Positions 60,673 to 64,000 of a DNA stretch of 64,000 nucleotides are shown piece after piece; the stretch's first letter is position 1, and every line of letters starts with the position of its first letter. This stretch comes from UBA7703 sp963667195 (lineage in GTDB: Bacteria > Bacillota > Clostridia > Christensenellales > CAG-138). A program made the position numbers and the translations under genes. The stretch spans positions 682,001 to 746,000 of the forward strand of contig OY762962.1 in NCBI GenBank assembly GCA_963667195.1. The letters are read 5' to 3'. The notes under the pieces were generated by a model. It worked only from the letters and a program-made list of their open reading frames with translations, did not search any database and had not been told where the DNA came from.

Positions 60673-61098
60673 ATGATCAAAATCAATCTGAGGCACTACT
60701 ATCCCCACTACACATCCGATGTCTATATCGAAGTACCGGACGATATCGCAATCGAGCTGCACACATTTGAGAATGAAGACGCAGCATTTCGAATGCGAAG
60801 AAGAAGGAATCGCGCATTTTACTCACTGGATCGTGAAGACGGACTTGAGCGAGAGATGCAGAATAGTGCTCCATCCAGTGAGGATGGCTTTTTTCGGGAG
60901 CATCTAGCATGCTCTCTTTTTTCTGCCCTTCAGAAACTGCCGGCTGCGCAGGCGCGCCGTATCTACGCGCACTATATCCTCGGAATGAGCAATCTGGCGA
61001 TTGCGCGTGTCGAAGGCGTCAATGAGGGGAATGTAAGGAAGTCCGTTTCGCGCGGACTGCGGCGTTTGCAAAAAATTCTAGGGGAATTTCACGATTAA
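60673..61098 (+). CDS. Sigma-70 region 4-like protein of an integrative element
   Basis: 141 residues from the ATG at 60673 (GAAAGGAAACTATC upstream). The N-terminal part (LRHYYPHYTSDVYIEVPDDI, then a basic RRRRNRAFYSLD) resembles small sigma-like proteins found on conjugative transposons of Bacillota. The C-terminal part is a region 4 helix-turn-helix: LPAAQARRIYAHYILGMSNL followed by AIARVEGVNEGNVRKSVSRG. No region 2 is visible, so it may not act as a full sigma factor. Upstream of an excisionase-like gene and an integrase, which supports a mobile-element origin. Confidence 0.78.
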   Translation: MIKINLRHYYPHYTSDVYIEVPDDIAIELHTFENEDAAFRMRRRRNRAFYSLDREDGLEREMQNSAPSSEDGFFREHLACSLFSALQKLPAAQARRIYAHYILGMSNLAIARVEGVNEGNVRKSVSRGLRRLQKILGEFHD

Positions 61099-61554
61099 GG
61101 GGACGAATTTGCCCCAAAAATGTTCTGAATAGTAGAGAGACCTATTCCAAAGCCGCACATTGACAACTTCATATACGGCGTTTCAGGTACAAACCCGTAC
61201 GACGAGCGAATCAAGGCACGATTATTTCGATCGTGTGTTCCTTGGGCACGGCTTGGCAAGTCGAGCGCGATGACGCGTACGGCGATCATGATACTTCCTC
61301 ACGGCCACCTATCGATTGGGGTGGAGTCTCTGCTCTGCGCGGCGTATCAGCAATACGGCGACAGCGCGGAGCTATGACGCGGCATGCTACCCGCGGCCTG
61401 AAACGCTCCCTCCCTGCCGGGGACGCGTGGCAAATTCGGCAGACGTTTATAATCCTTTGACAACATTGTCTCGTGCAGCCCGTGGCGGTATACTCTGCTT
61501 GCAAGACACCGCCACGGGTTGCCAGGTCGAGACGCGAAAGGAGGCATGCTGCGT
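61099..61554. other. 456-base gap with a long hairpin before the excisionase gene
   Basis: CCCGTGGCGGT (61479-61489) pairs exactly with 61508-61518, extended by GCA/TGC outside (61475-61477, 61520-61522), around an 18-base loop. It ends 14 bases before the AAAGGAGG of the excisionase-like gene, so it could be an attenuator, an integrase arm site or part of an origin. No supported gene in the rest of the gap. Confidence 0.5.
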
Positions 61555-61761
61555 ATGAGTCAGGCAACCTGCGGTACGCAAACGGATCATTCCGATCGGA
61601 AAACCTACCGCGTAGAGGACATCATCCAAATGCTGGATATCAGCCGCTCCGCGGCATACCGCCTCATTCGGGAGAAACCGTTTCAGACAAAACGCATTGG
61701 CGCATCCATACGGATCCTCCGATCATCCTTCGACGAATGGTTGGAGCAACAAAACGACTAA
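61555..61761 (+). CDS. Excisionase-like helix-turn-helix protein
   Basis: 68 residues from the ATG at 61555. YRVEDIIQMLDISRSAAYRL followed by IREKPFQTKRIGASIRILRS and SFDEWLEQQ is the MerR/Xis-like winged helix of small excisionases and AlpA-type proteins. GAAAGGAGG lies about 11 bases before this ATG; another in-frame ATG at 61546 is only two bases from that site. Followed 15 bases later by the integrase gene. It would bend DNA at the attachment site and steer the integrase to excision. Confidence 0.85.
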   Translation: MSQATCGTQTDHSDRKTYRVEDIIQMLDISRSAAYRLIREKPFQTKRIGASIRILRSSFDEWLEQQND

Positions 61762-61776
61762 TCAAAGGAGAACAGT

Positions 61777-63156
61777 ATGGCCGCCATTGTAAAACGTAAC
61801 GAATCCTATTCCGTTGTCTTCAATTATGTAGACGAAACCGGAAAAACCAAACAAAAGTGGGAAACCTTCCGCAACTATAAAGACGCGCGTAAGCGCAAAG
61901 CAGAGATCGAAGTTCAGCTCATCGACGAATCGTTCATTCCGCCAAGTACGCAAACGGTCGCGGAATTCATGCGCGATTTCATCACACTGTACGGAGAGAA
62001 ACGCTGGGGTGTATCGTCGTATGACGCAAACATTGGGTTGATCAGCAACTACATCAATCCTATCCTCGGCACAACGCCGATCCAGCTGATCAACGTGCGC
62101 GGCGTCGATCAATTTGTTCGAAAGCTGCAAAGCACATACTCCGTCGCCAGCCTGAACAAGGGGCATACGCCCAAACTACTTTCGGAGTCGAACATCGAGA
62201 AAATCGCCCAGCTGATGCGCACTGCATTCAAGCAGGCGGTTCGCTGGGATTTGATCCCGAAGAATCCGTTCGACAACGCGGTGCTCCCCAAGGTGCACTA
62301 CAAGCCGAGGGATATCTGGACCGCCGAGATGATTCGAACCGCGCTCGAAGCCTGCACCGAGAGCAAACTCTATATCGCGATGAACCTGTCGTTTGCCTGC
62401 TCCCTTCGATTGGGCGAGATTCTGGGGCTCACGTGGAGCAACGTGCACATGACCGACGCAGACATCATGGCGGATAACGCCTTTGTCTATATCGACAAGG
62501 AACTCACCCGCGCAACTCTGCACGCAATTGAAGCGCTCGGAAAGAAGGAGATCTTCCATATCTTCGAACCCATGAAGAGGGACGCGAGCACGCGCTTGAT
62601 CCTGAAAACGACGAAGACGAAATCCAGCGTGCGCAAGGTCTGGCTGCCCAAGACGGTCGCCTATATCTTGCGAGAGTGGAAGAAGTCGCAGGACGAGCTT
62701 CGTAAGTTCTATGTCCACGATTATGAGGAGCACGATCTTGTCATATCGCTGCCAAAGGGAACGCCCTGCGACGGTCGCCTCATTGAAGAATCCTTTCAGA
62801 ATCTACGAACGAAGGCAGGTCTTCCGCGCGTTGTGTTTCATTCCCTCCGGCATTCCAGCACTACCTACAAGCTCAAGCTCAACCATGGCGATCTCAAGGC
62901 GACACAGGGCGATACCGGTCACGCTGAGATCGACATGATCACAAAGGTCTATGCACACATCCTCGACGAGGATCGCAAGATCAACGCGCAGAAGTTTGAG
63001 ACAGCCTTCTATTCCAACCCTGATTTGCGCACCGTCAAGCCGCCGGAATCGCCGGAAAGCGTGCTGGAGCTGGATCACCTAATCGAGCAGCTACGACGCT
63101 CTCCTGGGCTCAAAAAGACGGTGTCCCAGCTGATCGCAGCCAACGAATTCAACTGA
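61777..63156 (+). CDS. Tyrosine integrase of an integrative element
   Basis: 459 residues, phage/ICE integrase type. N-terminal arm-binding and core-binding domains (about 1-170), then the catalytic domain with Arg211 (SLRLGEI), Lys in the TKTKSSVRKVWLP strand, His355 and Arg358 (FHSLRHSS), His382 (DTGHAEI) and the nucleophile Tyr392 (KVYAHIL), all present. AAAGGAGAACAGT gives a strong ribosome binding site. It ends 173 bases from the 3' end of a tRNA-Arg gene, the expected attachment site. The other end of the element is not recognised in this window. Confidence 0.93.
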   Translation: MAAIVKRNESYSVVFNYVDETGKTKQKWETFRNYKDARKRKAEIEVQLIDESFIPPSTQTVAEFMRDFITLYGEKRWGVSSYDANIGLISNYINPILGTTPIQLINVRGVDQFVRKLQSTYSVASLNKGHTPKLLSESNIEKIAQLMRTAFKQAVRWDLIPKNPFDNAVLPKVHYKPRDIWTAEMIRTALEACTESKLYIAMNLSFACSLRLGEILGLTWSNVHMTDADIMADNAFVYIDKELTRATLHAIEALGKKEIFHIFEPMKRDASTRLILKTTKTKSSVRKVWLPKTVAYILREWKKSQDELRKFYVHDYEEHDLVISLPKGTPCDGRLIEESFQNLRTKAGLPRVVFHSLRHSSTTYKLKLNHGDLKATQGDTGHAEIDMITKVYAHILDEDRKINAQKFETAFYSNPDLRTVKPPESPESVLELDHLIEQLRRSPGLKKTVSQLIAANEFN

Positions 63157-63290
63157 TTTCCGCTTAGCAAACGACAAAATCGCTTAGCAGGAGCGAAAAA
63201 GCGGTTCGTTTCTCCATTAGCAAATGTTTGCATCAACAACGAACCGAAGGCAACGCGCCAGACAAAGCAACGGGCAATTTCCCAAAAATG

Positions 63291-63325
63291 GAAAAAGCCC
63301 GAAAACAGTACTGTTTCGGGGCTTT
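63291..63325 (-). terminator. Terminator of the tRNA-Arg gene
   Basis: Minus-strand stem AAAGCCCCGAAACAG with CTGTTTTCGGGCTTT (one bulged base on each side) around TA, then TTTTT. It begins 5 bases after the tRNA 3' end. It may also stop transcription from the integrase side. Confidence 0.8.
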
Positions 63326-63329
63326 CTGG

Positions 63330-63403
63330 CGTTCCCGGGGAGATTCGAACTCCCGACCTTCCGCTTAGGAGGCGGACGCTCTATCCTGCTGAGCTACGGA
63401 AAC
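63330..63403 (-). tRNA. tRNA-Arg (anticodon CCT)
   Basis: 74 bases, minus strand. Acceptor stem GTTTCCG pairs with CGGGAAC (one G-T pair), D arm GCTCAGCAGGATAGAGC, anticodon stem CCGC/GCGG around CTCCTAA with anticodon CCT, T arm GGGAG-TTCGAAT-CTCCC. Discriminator G; the CCA end is not encoded. Its 3' end faces the integrase gene, so it is the probable integration site. Confidence 0.93.
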
Positions 63404-63429
63404 AAGTATTCAATTATTTACTCAAAACC

Positions 63430-63495
63430 ACGTTTAGAGAAACGAACGTCGACCGATTAGGAGGCGAACGCTCTATCCTGCTGAGCTACGGAGAC
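63430..63495 (-). pseudogene. Decayed second copy of tRNA-Arg(CCT)
   Basis: From 63495 on the minus strand the first 43 bases match the intact tRNA at 40 positions, through D arm and anticodon loop (CTCCTAA). After that the variable loop is missing and the T arm reads GTTCGTTT with no paired stem, and no acceptor 3' strand is found. So the 5' half is kept and the 3' half is eroded, 27 bases from the intact gene. It may mark an earlier integration or excision event. Confidence 0.7.
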
Positions 63496-63542
63496 AGATA
63501 TGCGGTTGTTGCGCTGCCGAAAACGGCACACGGCAAAAGGAA

Positions 63543-64000
63543 TTATACCGAAGCAGCAGTGTGATTGTCAACCAAACCCGCGACGAATTCGGCGCAGCGT
63601 GCGGCGACCTGCTCCCGCTCCGGCCCGTAGGTGCAGCCATGCGGCGAATGGTCAAACTCCGCGAGGTCTACGCTGGGCACATTGACGGCTCCCGTACAGA
63701 AGATTTCGATGCTCGCGGGGTCCACCTTGTCGTCGTGCGCCGCGGAGACGAGCAGCGTCGGGCAGTCGATTTTGTCGAGGTTGCGGGTGAGCTTCTTCGC
63801 GAGCCTAGCGAGATCGACGAGCTTTCGCGTGGAGAAGCCGCCGTACATCTGCGCGTAGAGGTTGTCTCCCCAGGCGGGCTTGCCGCCGCGGCTCTCCGGA
63901 TATCCCACCACGGGGATAATCGGGCTCAGCGCGCGCGCCGTGCGCAGGTATCGCTTCATCCTGATCGGCGTACAGATCAGCGCAAGTCCGTCTAGATGCT
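63543..64000 (-). CDS. Alpha/beta hydrolase (carboxylesterase-like), 5' part outside window
   Basis: C-terminal 152 residues visible; the frame is open through base 64000 (HLDGLALICTPIRMK upstream of the first ATG), so the gene starts beyond the window. The acid residue of the catalytic triad is likely the Asp in SAAHDDKVDPASIEIF and the His is in FDHSPHGCTYGPERE, the pattern of monoacylglycerol lipase/carboxylesterase proteins. The Ser nucleophile would be in the missing part. Substrate unknown. Not obviously linked to the mobile element on its 3' side. Confidence 0.82.
   Translation of the reverse strand, partial: HLDGLALICTPIRMKRYLRTARALSPIIPVVGYPESRGGKPAWGDNLYAQMYGGFSTRKLVDLARLAKKLTRNLDKIDCPTLLVSAAHDDKVDPASIEIFCTGAVNVPSVDLAEFDHSPHGCTYGPEREQVAARCAEFVAGLVDNHTAASV

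Overview
The window looks like a chromosome segment of a Gram-positive Bacillota, most likely a gut-type Clostridia. The reasons are a sortase and a SpaA-repeat surface protein, lipoprotein signal peptides, two sugar importers of the CUT1 type without their own ATPase, GntR and LacI regulators, and AGGAGG-type ribosome binding sites. I cannot name a genus. Base composition is uneven by eye: the sugar and nucleoside operons are GC-richer, while about 16.1-19.3 kb, 33.9-35.1 kb and 43.6-47.8 kb are clearly AT-rich and hold the odd genes.

Layout. 1-4.9 kb: a very large SpaA-repeat surface protein (5' end outside the window) and a sortase. 5.0-14.9 kb (minus): one long type I restriction-modification operon (half-size S protein, HsdM, DUF4145, HsdS, three small DUF3892/DUF2188 proteins, HAD phosphatase, HsdR, YgjP-like metallopeptidase), followed by a divergent tyrosine recombinase. 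16.1-19.0 kb: a convergent pair, a D-Ala-D-Ala-ligase-like ATP-grasp enzyme facing a TPR-like protein. 19.3-33.0 kb (minus): a thirteen-gene nucleoside/N-glycoside catabolic operon with its own ABC importer, divergent from a GntR regulator. 34.3-34.9 kb: remains of an AbiEi-type antitoxin gene. 35.1-42.3 kb (minus): a fructan/sucrose uptake and hydrolysis operon, divergent from a LacI regulator. 44.0-47.7 kb: a second convergent pair, a pentapeptide-repeat protein facing a radical SAM enzyme followed by a 50-codon gene for a peptide ending in sixteen glycines. 47.9-51.7 kb: a secreted membrane protein with an ABC-2 exporter. 51.9-60.2 kb: two related lipoproteins around a two-component system, two small secreted proteins, and a sigma/anti-sigma pair. 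60.7-63.5 kb: the end of an integrative element (sigma-like protein, excisionase-like protein, integrase) next to tRNA-Arg(CCT) and a decayed second copy of that tRNA. 63.5-64 kb: an alpha/beta hydrolase running out of the window.

The most interesting signal is that the two AT-rich convergent pairs, 27 kb apart, carry the same promoter-proximal palindrome (consensus AGATAATANNNAATTATC) in front of all four leading genes, always in the same orientation relative to the gene. The copies are identical over 26 bp within the ATP-grasp/TPR pair and over 18 bp within the pentapeptide/radical SAM pair. This suggests a shared regulator and a family of related units, one of which appears to make a poly-glycine ribosomal peptide product. 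All functions are read from sequence motifs by eye; no searches were run.
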